From: JACKBC01 sp041391125
GTDB taxonomy: Bacteria; Chloroflexota; Anaerolineae; Caldilineales; Caldilineaceae
Length of the DNA: 64,000 nt
Assembly (NCBI GenBank): GCA_041391125.1
Contig: JAWKON010000022.1
Location: 50,960 to 114,959, forward strand
Direction: 5' to 3'
The position numbers and the translations under genes were made by a program. Position 1 is the stretch's first letter, and each line of letters starts with the position of its first letter. The notes under the pieces are model-generated. The model made no database searches. It saw only the letters and a program-made list of their open reading frames with translations, and was not told the DNA's origin. This document shows, one piece after another, positions 51,276 to 60,565 of this stretch.

Positions 51276-53114
51276 ATGAGAATTGCCTTTCTGTTCTTTG
51301 CCTTTCTTTGTGCGGCAGCAGTCCTGAGTATTGTCCCATGGGGGGTGCGTACGCCAACAGCAACCCACCCATGGGCTCAACCAGCAGAGGCAAATGCGAG
51401 CGCTTTGGCGATTGCAGCAACGCTCGCAGTCACAAATCCAATCACAGCCACCACCGCCCACGATTTTGTGCTGCCCGGCACGCAACCGGGGACGCTGACC
51501 GATACGATTCCCAATCCCGAAAGTTGCCGGGCCTGTCACGTTGCACCCATTGTGGATGCATGGCGCGGCAGCATGATGGGCCAGGCCGGCCGCGACCCGC
51601 TTTTCTGGGCCGCGCTGGCGGTGGCCAACCACGATGCCGCCAGCGCCGGTGAGTTTTGCCTGCGCTGTCACGGCGTGCGCGGCTGGTTGGAGGGGCGCAG
51701 CCAACAGGCCGACGGCGCCGGGCTGACCGAATTGGATATTGATGCGGGCATTGCCTGTGAAATCTGTCATCGCATGGTGGACCCGGTGGCCACCCAGAAC
51801 CCCGACCCGGCCAGCACGTTGGTGGATATTGCCATTCGCCAGGCGCTGACCAATACGCCCCCCATCGATCATGTGGCCTCCGGCATGTTCATCATCGACC
51901 CGCAAGACCGACGGCGCGGTCCGTTCGATGTGGCGGGGTCCGGCGTTACCCACGGAGCCTATCAGACGGCTTTCCTGGGGCAAGCCGCGGATCCGGTGAT
52001 CGAATCGCGTCTCTGCGGCACGTGTCACAATATCGACAACCCGACGCTCTCCTGGGACGCCGGCCGCGGCCAATATTGGCCCAATGAACCGGATGCACCG
52101 TCGCCTTCTGTGGCCAAGGGCGCGCTCTATCCCATTGAAAGCACGTTTGATGAATGGCTGCAGAGCGACTATCCCAATGGCGTCTTTGCCCCCGAATTTG
52201 CCGGCGCCCGCCCCGACGGCCGGGTCGATTCGTGCCAAAGCTGTCACATGCCGCGCGAAACCGGGTTTGCGGCCGATACTACATCTCTCAATCCCACCTT
52301 TCGCGACTGTCAAACCACCGGCTGTTTGCCGCGCCACACCTTGATGGGCGGCAACACGTGGGCGCCGCAGCTTTTGCAAGACGAGCGCTGGCGGCTGCAC
52401 AGCAGCCCCGATGCCGCCCAATTGGATCTGGCGATTGCCTCGGCGCGCACAATGCTGCAAAAAGCCGCCACCCTTTCCGTCACGCTGACCATCGAAAACG
52501 GCGCGCCCATCGCCACCGTACGCGTGACAAACCAGACGGGCCACAAGTTGCCCACCGGTTATGCCGAAGGGCGCCGCATGTGGCTGCGGCTCAGAGCCTT
52601 TGATGCCACCGGGGCAATGATTTATGAGTCCGGCGCATATAACGACGCCGCCGGTGAACTGCTTGCAGACAGTGCGCTCAAGGTTTACGAAGTTCAGCAA
52701 GGCATGACGCCGGAACTAGCTGCTGAACTGGGATCGGAGCCGGGCCCCTCCTTCCATTTTGTGCTCAACAACACGGTCGTTAAGGATAATCGCATTCCGC
52801 CGCGCGGCTACACAATGGCGGCGTATGACGTGGCGGGTCTGCGTCCCGTGGGCGCCGCCTATGTTGATGGCCAGCATTGGGACGATACCGTCTATGCTCT
52901 GCCTGAATCCGCGGTAAGTGTTGAAGCCGCGCTTTTCTACCAGACGGCTTCCAAAGAATATATTGAATTTTTGCAGGCTAACGGCGGGGCAGACGGTGAA
53001 GCGCTCCACCAGCTTTGGCAGTCCAGCAAGAGTCCGCCGGAATTGATGGCCACGGCCCGTGCCGCGCCAGGGGAATCCACGTTCTATTTACCGCTTATCC
53101 GCAGCGAGCCTTAA
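51276..53114 (+). CDS. Exported pentaheme c-type cytochrome
   Basis: 612-residue protein with an N-terminal signal sequence (RIAFLFFAFLCAAAVLSIVPW). Five canonical CxxCH haem sites are seen: CRACH (84-88), CLRCH (128-132), CEICH, CGTCH and CQSCH, with a further CQTTGCLPRH that may ligate differently. The C-terminal ~260 residues form a beta-rich region opening with RVTNQTGHKLPTGYAEGRRMW, a motif seen in some multihaem cytochromes. No membrane anchor at the C-terminus. It is likely extracytoplasmic electron transfer. It starts 6 bases after the sugar isomerase stop. Confidence 0.88.
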   Translation: MRIAFLFFAFLCAAAVLSIVPWGVRTPTATHPWAQPAEANASALAIAATLAVTNPITATTAHDFVLPGTQPGTLTDTIPNPESCRACHVAPIVDAWRGSMMGQAGRDPLFWAALAVANHDAASAGEFCLRCHGVRGWLEGRSQQADGAGLTELDIDAGIACEICHRMVDPVATQNPDPASTLVDIAIRQALTNTPPIDHVASGMFIIDPQDRRRGPFDVAGSGVTHGAYQTAFLGQAADPVIESRLCGTCHNIDNPTLSWDAGRGQYWPNEPDAPSPSVAKGALYPIESTFDEWLQSDYPNGVFAPEFAGARPDGRVDSCQSCHMPRETGFAADTTSLNPTFRDCQTTGCLPRHTLMGGNTWAPQLLQDERWRLHSSPDAAQLDLAIASARTMLQKAATLSVTLTIENGAPIATVRVTNQTGHKLPTGYAEGRRMWLRLRAFDATGAMIYESGAYNDAAGELLADSALKVYEVQQGMTPELAAELGSEPGPSFHFVLNNTVVKDNRIPPRGYTMAAYDVAGLRPVGAAYVDGQHWDDTVYALPESAVSVEAALFYQTASKEYIEFLQANGGADGEALHQLWQSSKSPPELMATARAAPGESTFYLPLIRSEP

Positions 53115-53180
53115 GCGGCTGTCAAAGCGAAAGCCAACCCTGTTAACAAAACCGCGCCATAACAGAAAGTTTAATAAATT

Positions 53181-53954
53181 ATGATGAACGCAGCACAAAC
53201 CTATTTTGACCAAACCACCCAACTCCTCCAGCAGATTCGCGACACCCAACTCGAGGGCATCGAGCAGGCTGCCGAAATTTGCGCCGAACGCATTGCCAAT
53301 GGCGGACTCGTCTTCCTTTTTGGCGCCGGCCATTCGCGCATGATGTGCGAGGAGATGACGCCGCGCCAGGGCTGCTTTGTGGGCTTTTACCCGCTGGTGG
53401 AGCTGGCGCTCTCCAACCACGCCGCCACCATTGGCATGAACGGGCTGCGCGGGCCGCTCTTTCTGGAAAAGGTGGAGGGCTACGCCGAGGAGATTCTCAA
53501 CAGTTTCCACTTTGGCGCCAATGATGCCTTTATCATCATCTCCACCAGCGGCATCCGCCCGGTGATTGTGGAAATGGCCCGCGGCGTCAAGGAGAGGGGA
53601 ATGCCGGTCATCGCCATGCTTTCGCGCCAGCACTGCGAAAATGCCAAGCCGGGCCATTCCTCGGGCAAAAAGCTGCTCGATTATGCCGACGTGGTGCTGG
53701 ACAACCACTGTCCGCAGGGCGACTGCATTGTGGAGATCGACGGGCTGGAGTGGCGCACCGGCCCCACCTCCACCGTGACCGGCGCCATGATCATGAACAT
53801 GCTGCGCTGCACCGTGGCCGAAAAGCTGGTCGCCCGCGGCGTCAAAGTGGAGATGCTGCCCAGCCACCACTTCATCGGCAACACCAGCGCCGAAGAGCAA
53901 CTGGAGCGCTACTACGAAGCCTTTCGTCGCAGCACGGCGCATTTGTATGTTTAG
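53181..53954 (+). CDS. SIS domain sugar-phosphate isomerase/binding protein (paralogue)
   Basis: 257-residue paralogue of the protein at 46931-47716, sharing the order FLFGAGHSRMMCEEMTPRQG, FIIISTSGIRPVIVEMARG, HSSGKKLLDYADVVLDNHC and TSTVTGAMIMNMLRC. An alternative ATG lies one codon in. No clear Shine-Dalgarno. Its stop codon (53952-53954) abuts the remnant of a dehydrogenase gene whose 5' part is missing. Confidence 0.88.
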   Translation: MMNAAQTYFDQTTQLLQQIRDTQLEGIEQAAEICAERIANGGLVFLFGAGHSRMMCEEMTPRQGCFVGFYPLVELALSNHAATIGMNGLRGPLFLEKVEGYAEEILNSFHFGANDAFIIISTSGIRPVIVEMARGVKERGMPVIAMLSRQHCENAKPGHSSGKKLLDYADVVLDNHCPQGDCIVEIDGLEWRTGPTSTVTGAMIMNMLRCTVAEKLVARGVKVEMLPSHHFIGNTSAEEQLERYYEAFRRSTAHLYV

Positions 53955-53960
53955 AGTGTA

Positions 53961-54619
53961 TATTGACCTATGGTAAACACGTGCCGGATGAACTGCCGGA
54001 TGCGCTGGTGGCGCCAGCCAATTGTGCGCTGGCCACGGTGGTGAACGCAATTTCACACTTGCCGGCGCATTGCCAAACGGCGGTGATCCAAGGCGCGGGG
54101 CTGCTGGGCGTATATGCCTGCGCACTGCTGCACGCAGCCGGGGTGGCGAAGGTCTTTTGCGTGGATGTGAAAGAGGCGCGGCTGGCCCAAGTCGCCCATT
54201 TTGGCGGCATTCCCATTGATGGCCGGCCCGAACATTACCCCGCGGCGCGCGCCGCGATCCTGGCGGCGGCGCCCCATGGTGTGGATGCCGTGCTGGAAGT
54301 GGCGAGCGCGAGCGCGCTGATTCCCGAAGGCGTCCGCCTTTTGCGCGTGGGCGGCCATTATGGCTTTGTGGGCATGGTGCATCCGCACAGCCAGCTCGAA
54401 CTGACCGGCGAGCAGATCATCCGCAAACATTTGACGCTCTTTGGCATCCATAATTACGCGCCGCAACATCTGGATGAAGCGGTTGCCTTTCTCACCCGCA
54501 CCCAGCATCGCTATCCGTATGCGGATTTGGTCAGCCCGCCCTTTGCGCTGGGTGATTTGAATGAGGCGGTGGCGGCGGCGCAGCAAGGGATGTGGCATCG
54601 CGTTTCCGTGCGGCCATGA
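53961..54619 (+). pseudogene. Zinc-type (MDR) alcohol dehydrogenase, 5'-truncated remnant
   Basis: About 215 residues match only the C-terminal two-thirds of a medium-chain dehydrogenase: YGKHVPDELPDALVAPANCALATVVNAI, the NAD motif VIQGAGLLGVYACALLHAAG, VFCVDVKEARLAQVAHFGG, LEVASASALIPEGVRLLRVGG and a normal C-terminus. The catalytic zinc domain (about 130-140 residues) is absent, and similarity begins right after the SIS stop codon. The first possible start in frame is a GTG at 53981. A deletion joining the two genes, or a collapsed assembly, would explain it. Confidence 0.75.
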
Positions 54620-54691
54620 GAGCCTAGCCTGCGCATGTGGTATACTTCAGACTTTAAAGTAATCAATGAGATTCAACCAAAGGAGAGAACC

Positions 54692-55429
54692 ATGTCCGAA
54701 TCAAAAACCTTGCGCCAGCGCATAGCGGCGGGCGAAGTATTGGTGGCCCTGCGCGGCTCGCTGCAAACCACCAAAAGTCAACTGGCCGACATTTGGGCCA
54801 CCGGCCGCTTTGACTATATCTGGATTGACGGCCAGCACACCCCCTTCACCGAGGAACAGTTGGCCGCCTATTGTCTGGCCGCCGAGGAGCTGGGCATCGA
54901 CGTGCAGTTGCGCATCCCCCACACGCGCGATGCCCACAAAGTGGGTCGCTATTTGGACTTTGGTCCGAGCGCCGTGCTGGTGCCCGAAGTGATGACTGAA
55001 GCCGAGGTCGACGACGCCATTGCCTATGCCTATTACGGGCCGATTGGCCGGCGCAGTTGGGGCGGCGGCGCCCGCCGCGGTCTGCGCAGCGCGGCCAAAG
55101 GCATGGACCGGCTGAGCTACGCCGCCTGGTGGAATTCGTATGTGATCTTGGGCATTCAGGTCGAGTCGGTGGAGGCCGTGACCAATATTCGACAACTGGC
55201 CAAGCCGGGCGTCACCGTAGTCACCTTTGGGCCCAACGATCTGTCATTCAGCCTGGAGGCACACCCCGATTATCCATTGAAAACGGTGGACGACTGTATG
55301 CGCAATGTGGCGGCCCAATTGGAGGGTACGGGCATTCGCATCGCCATGGGTACGGGTACGAAACCAGAGGAAAGGGACAAATATCTGGAAATGGGTGTTA
55401 CGCTCTTTCAGGAAGACGCGCCGGCGTGA
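54692..55429 (+). CDS. HpcH/HpaI family aldolase
   Basis: Class II pyruvate-type aldolase (4-hydroxy-2-oxoheptanedioate aldolase family), 245 residues. It reads TLRQRIAAGEVLVALRG, YIWIDGQHTPFTEEQL, VQLRIPHTRDAHKVGRYLDFG, AVLVPEVMTEAEVDDAIAYA, and ILGIQVESVEAVTNI with candidate metal-binding glutamate. AAGGAG precedes the ATG at 54692. Family members split aromatic meta-cleavage products or sugar-derived keto acids; both kinds of gene occur nearby. Its stop overlaps the next start by one base. Confidence 0.88.
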   Translation: MSESKTLRQRIAAGEVLVALRGSLQTTKSQLADIWATGRFDYIWIDGQHTPFTEEQLAAYCLAAEELGIDVQLRIPHTRDAHKVGRYLDFGPSAVLVPEVMTEAEVDDAIAYAYYGPIGRRSWGGGARRGLRSAAKGMDRLSYAAWWNSYVILGIQVESVEAVTNIRQLAKPGVTVVTFGPNDLSFSLEAHPDYPLKTVDDCMRNVAAQLEGTGIRIAMGTGTKPEERDKYLEMGVTLFQEDAPA

Positions 55430-56306
55430 TGAATCTGCCTAATAGCTACCAAATCCCAGTGGGTGAGCTTGCCGCCCACAGCCCCATCCCCCTCACCATC
55501 CTGCCCGATCTGGGCGCGCTCAACCAGCACTTTGCCCGCGCCATTGCCGACGAAATCGCCGCCAACAATGCCGCCGACCGCCCCACGCGCCTGATCCTGC
55601 CCGTGGGACCAGTGGGCCACTTCCCCATTCTGGCGCAGATTTGCGTGCGCGAGCAGATCGCCTGGCGTAACGTCCACGCCTTTTTTATGGATGAATATTG
55701 CGACTGGCAGGGGCGGTTGATCGCGGCGGACCATCCGCTGAGCTTTCGCGGCTTCGCCCAGCGCGCGCTCTTCGACCAACTGCCGCCCGCCTGGCCATCC
55801 CGCCCGCCCAGCTTCACTTTCCCGACCCGACGCACATTGACCGGATCAGCGCCGACATGGCGGCCATCGGCGGCATTGATGCGTGCTATGGCGGCATCGG
55901 CATCCACGGCCACATTGCGTTTAACGAGCCGCCCATCAGCCGTTGGTTTACGCTGACGCCCGCCGAATTCAAGCAGAGCAAAACCCGGCAGGTGCAGCTT
56001 GCGCCGGAGACGATGGTGATGAACGCCAGCCAGCGCCGCTTCCGGCAATTTTGCCGCGCTGCCGCCCCTGGCCGTCACCCTGGGCATGGCCGACGTGCTG
56101 GCCGCCCGCCGCCTCCGGCTCTATTGCCAGGGCGGCGTTTGGCGGCGCACGGTGCTGCGCATAGCGCTCTTTGGCAGCCCAGACGCCCACGACGTTTCCG
56201 GCGAAGACGTAAACTATCCGGTCACGTTGTTGCGGCTCACCCCGATTTTGCCATAATTACCGAACAAGAAACCGCCCAGCCGCCCCTCCCCAAAATGGCG
56301 GCGTAG
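55429..56306 (+). pseudogene. Glucosamine-6-phosphate deaminase/6-phosphogluconolactonase-like (NagB type), frameshifted
   Basis: First frame: FARAIADEIAANNAADRPTR, LILPVGPVGHFPILAQIC and HAFFMDEYCDWQGRLIAADH, where DEY is a NagB catalytic-region motif. A shift near 55795 leads to AQLHFPDPTHIDRISAD and the family hallmark GIGIHGHIAFNEPP. A second shift near 56040 gives ALPPLAVTLGMADVLAARRL, and a third near 56240 gives HPDFAIITEQE. At least three indels in 870 bases. The ATG at 55429 shares a base with the aldolase stop codon. Confidence 0.78.
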
Positions 56307-56308
56307 AT

Positions 56309-56449
56309 ATTTACGATTTGGGATTTACGATTTACGAAATTTATTCGTGAACAATGTTGTATCTACGCTTGAGCCCCAAGGGTGTGCAAGCCACGAAACA
56401 ATGCCGTAAACGAGACAACCTCGTAAATCGTACATCGTAAATCGTCCAT
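56309..56449. repeat. Heptad hairpin, ATTTACG type
   Basis: Left arm of four heptamers ATTTACG, ATTTGGG, ATTTACG, ATTTACG (56309-56336). Right arm of four CGTAAAT, CGTACAT, CGTAAAT, CGTCCAT (56422-56449). The loop is about 85 bases. It fills the gap between the deaminase and hydroxyacid dehydrogenase genes. Confidence 0.88.
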
Positions 56450-56466
56450 CCCAGAACGGAGTTCCG

Positions 56467-57432
56467 ATGAACGTACCAAAACTCACCCACGTTTGGGTCG
56501 AAGTGCCCCCCTTTTTCGGATGTGAAGAGCCAGTTGCCGGGCGATGTGCAGATCGTGCAGCAGGCCGATCCCGGCGAATCGCCGGTGGCCAGCGCGGGCG
56601 CAGGCGATCTTGGCTTCGTCGTTGATTCGTTATGATGCGGCGCTGTTGGCGCAGTTGCCCAATTTGCGCATTATTGCGCGCACCGGCATTGGCATCGACA
56701 ACCTGGATTTAGAAGCGGCCACGGCGCACGGCGTTGTTTGCGTCCACACGCCGGATGGCACCGAATCGACGCTGAACACGGTGGCCAGCTGCTGGGGCTG
56801 GCCAAACGGCTCAAGTTTGGCAATGCCAATCTGGCCGCCGGTAAATGGGGCAAACGTTCGGGCTACGCGGTGATCGGCACCGAGGTGCAGGGCAAAACGC
56901 TGGGACTGGTGGGGCTGGGGCGCATTGGCCGCCGCGTGGCGCAGATCTGCCGCCTGGGGCTGGAAATGCAGGTGGTGGGATACGACCCATTTGTGACGCC
57001 GGAACAGGCCGCTGCCATTGGCGTGCGCTGGGCCGCTGGATGAAGTGGCAGCACAGGCCGATTTCCTCAGCGTCCACGTGCCGGCCACGCCCGAGACCTA
57101 TCATCTGATCAACGCCGAGCGCATTGCCACCATGAAAGATGGGCGCCTACGTACTCAACCTGGCGCGCGGCCCGCTGGTGGACGCCAATGCCTGCTCGAT
57201 GCGCTGGATGCGGGCAAGCTGGCCGGCCGGGCTGGACGTTTTCGAGCCCGAGCCGGTGGCGGTCGATTCGCGGCTGCGCAACGAGCGTATTATTGCCACG
57301 CCGCACATTGCCGGCGTCACCGCCGACGGCCGCACACGCATGGAGCAGATGGCCGTCGAGCGCGTCCTCGCCTTCTTCCGCGGCGAGCGACCGGAAAATG
57401 TGGTGAATCCAGAGGTGTATGCCGGGGAGTAG
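56467..57432 (+). pseudogene. D-isomer-specific 2-hydroxyacid dehydrogenase (SerA-like), frameshifted
   Basis: NAD-dependent dehydrogenase of the phosphoglycerate dehydrogenase type. Recognisable pieces in successive frames are LPNLRIIARTGIGIDNLDLEAATAHGV, then LLGLAKRLKFGNANLAAGKWG, GKTLGLVGLGRIGRRVAQIC (NAD motif), ADFLSVHVPATPETYHLINAER, NLARGPLVDANA and a C-terminus with RIIATPHIAGVTADGRTRMEQ (catalytic His). At least five breaks, for example near 56530, 56785, 57037, 57140 and 57180. Several are repaired by restoring one G or C. The ATG at 56467 follows a GGAG. Confidence 0.8.
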
Positions 57433-57523
57433 GGAGTAAGGATTAAGGATTAGGGAGGGGTACCCGCCTACTCCCTACTCCCTACTCCCTACTTCCTACT
57501 CCCTACTTCCTACTTCCTACTCC
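57426..57523. repeat. Heptad hairpin, CTACTCC type
   Basis: Right arm of eight consecutive heptamers CTACTYC (57468-57523). Left arm of four heptamers GGAGTAG, GGAGTAA, GGATTAA, GGATTAG (57426-57453), followed by GGAGGGG. The left arm starts inside the preceding stop codon. It lies just before the acetamidase gene. Confidence 0.9.
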
Positions 57524-57549
57524 CATTCCCCAACCAGGAGACCAAATCC

Positions 57550-58479
57550 ATGACAACTCATCATCTTGACGACAAGCAGTGCCACGCATTTTGGGACAAC
57601 TCGCTGCCGCCGCGGGTGCGCATTGCGCCGGGCGACACGGTAGTATTTGAGACATTGGAGGCCAGCGCCGGTCAGATCACGCCGGAATCGGCCTCGGCGG
57701 CAGTGGCCACGCTTAATTTTGACCCCATCCATCCGCTGACCGGGCCGATCTATGTGGAGGGGGCCGAACCGGGTGACGGCCTGGAAGTGGAGATTCTGAG
57801 CATTGAGCACAAGGACTGGGGTTGGAACGCGGTGATCCCCGGCTTTGGGCTGCTGGCGGATGACTTTAGCGAGCCCTATCTGCACCATTACCGCATGGCC
57901 GATGGGCTGTGCCATTTTAGCGATACGATCAAGATTCCGTATGAACCGTTCTGCGGCGTGATGGGCGTGGCGCTGGCTGAAGCGGGTCGCTTTGACACCA
58001 TTCCGCCACGCGTCAACGGCGGCAACATCGACATCCGCCACCTGACGCCGGGCGCGCGGGCCATCTTTCCGGTGCTGGCGCCTGGTGCGCTCTTCTCGTG
58101 CGGCGATTGCCATTCGGCCCAGGGCGATGGCGAGGTAAACGGCACGGGCATCGAAACACCCATGACGGTGACGTTGCGCTTCAACCTGCGCAAGGGCGCC
58201 AACGTGCCGGAACTGCGCTTCTTTACGCCCGCCGGCCAAAAGCTAACCGTGGCCGACACGGGCGGCTATTACGTGGCCACGGCTCACGGCCCCGATCTCT
58301 ATGTGAATGCGCAGAAGTCCGTGCGCTACATTATTGACTATCTGGAAGCTGAGCGCGGTCTAAGCCGGGCCGAAGCCTACTGCCTGTGCGGTGCGGCGGT
58401 CGATCTGAAGATCAGCGAAATTGTAGATGCGCCCAATTGGATTGTGTCGGCCTATTTGCCATTGGGGATTTTTGCGTAG
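57550..58479 (+). CDS. Acetamidase/formamidase family protein, copy 1
   Basis: FmdA/AmdA-type amidase of 309 residues releasing ammonia from short amides. It begins HHLDDKQCHAFWDNSLPPRVRI, then PGDTVVFETLEASAGQIT, PLTGPIYVEGAEPGDGLEVEI, FCGVMGVALAEAGRFDTIPP, GGNIDIRHLTPGARAIFPVL and SCGDCHSAQGDGEVNGTGIE, all conserved in the family. Length and ends look complete. A second copy lies at 63360, beyond the oxygenase genes. Confidence 0.92.
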   Translation: MTTHHLDDKQCHAFWDNSLPPRVRIAPGDTVVFETLEASAGQITPESASAAVATLNFDPIHPLTGPIYVEGAEPGDGLEVEILSIEHKDWGWNAVIPGFGLLADDFSEPYLHHYRMADGLCHFSDTIKIPYEPFCGVMGVALAEAGRFDTIPPRVNGGNIDIRHLTPGARAIFPVLAPGALFSCGDCHSAQGDGEVNGTGIETPMTVTLRFNLRKGANVPELRFFTPAGQKLTVADTGGYYVATAHGPDLYVNAQKSVRYIIDYLEAERGLSRAEAYCLCGAAVDLKISEIVDAPNWIVSAYLPLGIFA

Positions 58480-58776
58480 ATAATCGTCACAATTGCATAA
58501 GCTTTCGTCAACAAAAAGGTGGCTAGGGTTCCGCTAGAAAGTGGGTCTGGTCCAAGCGCCACACAGCCGTTTTGCGGTGAGCATCTGGAAGGATAAAAGC
58601 CTTGGGGGGTGAAGTTGGCTGATTTGTCATGCCGATAACCCATCAAGGCTAATCCAGAAAATTAAGTACCCTGATTCAATTGATTTTCTGGATTAGGGCT
58701 AATTCTCGAATTAGCTTGTAGGCCATGCTGGATATTTTATTTTTAGGAATGGCCTAAGCAATCTGGAGAAGCTCAC
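58480..58776. other. Intergenic region before the EamA transporter
   Basis: 297 bases with no gene. It contains a perfect 14-bp inverted repeat CTAATCCAGAAAAT (58649-58662) with ATTTTCTGGATTAG (58683-58696), immediately followed by GCTAATT-CTCG-AATTAGC (58698-58715). No T tract follows. Confidence 0.6.
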
Positions 58777-59703
58777 ATGGCTGCCAAAGCAAACAGCGCC
58801 CATTTGGCGCACGTACGCGCAATAGGGCAAGCTTTATTCGTTACCTTTCTATGGTCCACATCGTGGGTGTTGATCAAAGTTGGGCTCGATGACATACCGG
58901 CGCTCACCTTTGCCGGCCTGCGATACACCTGCGCATTTCTCTGTCTTCTGCCCATTTTGCTGCGTTCGCACGGGCTCGTCACGCTGCGCCAACTTGCGCC
59001 CGTGGCCTGGCAGCAGTTGATTTTGCTGGGCATTGTCTATTACGCCGTTACCCACGGCGCCCAATTTGTCAGCATTGCCTATCTGCCGGCGGTCACGGCC
59101 AACCTCATTTTGGGATTTACGCCGGCGGTGGTGGCGCTGCTCGGCTTGTTCTGGCTGGCAGAGCGACCCATGCGGATACAGTGGCTGGGCATGGGCCTTT
59201 CCATTGGCGGGTTGATCGTCTATTTTTATCCAATCCATCTGCCGCTGGGGCAGTTCATCGGTTTGGCCGTGGCGGTGGTCGGTATGTTGGCCAACGCCGC
59301 TGCGGCCATTATGGGACGGGCCATTAATCGGGCCAGAGAACTATCGCCGCTGCTGATTACGACCGTCAGCATGGGCATCGGGGCGCTTCTCCTGTTAATC
59401 AGTGGAATCTCTCTGCACGGCATACCCGCGCTGTCGGTCCACAGTTGGCTCATTGTGCTCTGGCTATCGATTGTGAACACAGCGTTTGCTTTTACACTGT
59501 GGAATCATACATTACGTACGCTCTCGGCCGTGGAGTCAAGCATTGTTAATAGCGCCATGTCTGTCCAGATCCCCATTTTGGCCGTGCTGTTTCTTGGCGA
59601 AAGGTTAACCAGCCGCCAGTTGATCGGGCTGGTGCTGAGCGTGGTGGGCGTATTGGTTGTGCAACTGGCGCGGGTGTGGGCATCGAGAGGCAGGGCAACA
59701 TGA
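58777..59703 (+). CDS. EamA/DMT superfamily transporter
   Basis: Drug/metabolite transporter of 308 residues with ten predicted spans in two EamA halves. Half one starts QALFVTFLWSTSWVLIKVGLDDIPALTFAGLRY, and half two ends LGERLTSRQLIGLVLSVVGVLVVQLA, both typical. It probably exports or imports a small metabolite. Its stop overlaps the start of the following acetyltransferase gene in an ATGA, so the two are coupled. Confidence 0.92.
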   Translation: MAAKANSAHLAHVRAIGQALFVTFLWSTSWVLIKVGLDDIPALTFAGLRYTCAFLCLLPILLRSHGLVTLRQLAPVAWQQLILLGIVYYAVTHGAQFVSIAYLPAVTANLILGFTPAVVALLGLFWLAERPMRIQWLGMGLSIGGLIVYFYPIHLPLGQFIGLAVAVVGMLANAAAAIMGRAINRARELSPLLITTVSMGIGALLLLISGISLHGIPALSVHSWLIVLWLSIVNTAFAFTLWNHTLRTLSAVESSIVNSAMSVQIPILAVLFLGERLTSRQLIGLVLSVVGVLVVQLARVWASRGRAT

Positions 59704-60528
59704 AGGCCGACACGATTCATCAATATCAGATTGAGGCAGCTATTCAGTCTGCGCATATTGCCAACCGGCTCGTTTGTCTGCACAGCTCACTCCGCTCTTT
59801 TGGACATGTGGCGGGCGGCGCGTCAGCTTAAGTGGTGGATGCCTTTTAGCGGCAGGCTGTACGCTGCTGGCTCACGTTTTCATGGGGGTTCGCCATGCCA
59901 CCCCAGTTCGAGCAAAAAATTTGTCCAAAATGGCTGGGATTACGACAATTATCGCGGTCCCTCCGCCGGCATTGGGCGCATCTTTTCACCCAACACAAAG
60001 GAAATCGACAAAGAGATGGGCGCTATTACCGCCGCCGTTTTGAATCCTTTTGAGCGCAGCGCGCGGCAATCATCCCATCTGCTCATTTACGGCGGTCGGT
60101 CGCTGGCCCGCAGACTGATGCGTGATCAATGTGGCGACAACGTCTATGCTCCGCTTGCCGCACTGGCAGAATTGGATGGGATTGTGGTGCTGGCAGGCGT
60201 CTCACTCGACAAGATGACGCTGATCCATCTGGCCGAAAAGCGGGCCGGGCGCAACCTGTTTCGGCGTTTTGCCAATGACCCAAGCGGACAATCTGCGGCG
60301 GTTGAAGTGGGCGGCTGCTCCGACGGCTTTGCAAAACTGGCCGAGCCTCTGCGTGCACTGCGCCTGACAGCCCAAATTGGCCAGAGCCTTTGGCCGTCTT
60401 CCCCGCCCGCAAAACACTCGCCGCTGCCGCCGCCGCCATTCAAGCAAAAATCCTGGATTACCCACTGTGGGCGCGCCGATTGTGACCGCTGCAACGATGC
60501 CGTAAAAGGCGGCCCAGTGGCAGGATAA
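59700..60528 (+). pseudogene. AAC(3)-like N-acetyltransferase, frameshifted
   Basis: Antibiotic N-acetyltransferase (YokD/AAC(3)) family. The first frame from the ATG at 59700 reads IANRLVCLHSSLRSFGHVAGG, and a second briefly reads FLAAGCTLL-type sequence. The last (to 60528) has ITAAVLNPFERSARQSSHL, YAPLAALAELDGIVVLAGVSLDKMTLIHLAE, GGCSDGFAKLAEPL and a Cys/His-rich end. At least two or three indels lie between 59825 and 60010. Chromosomal AAC(3)-like proteins often have no resistance role. It overlaps the EamA stop by four bases. Confidence 0.72.
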
Positions 60529-60565
60529 GCTTTAACTATTTCAGTATATACCGACGGAGGTAACT

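Noticed and set aside
51237..52700. 487-codon minus-strand frame
   Set aside because: Antisense to the multihaem cytochrome with five CxxCH sites; no domain of its own.
57468..57523. CRISPR-like array from the eight CTACTYC units
   Set aside because: Units are 7 bases with no spacers. It is a tandem arm of a hairpin. No cas gene is in the window.
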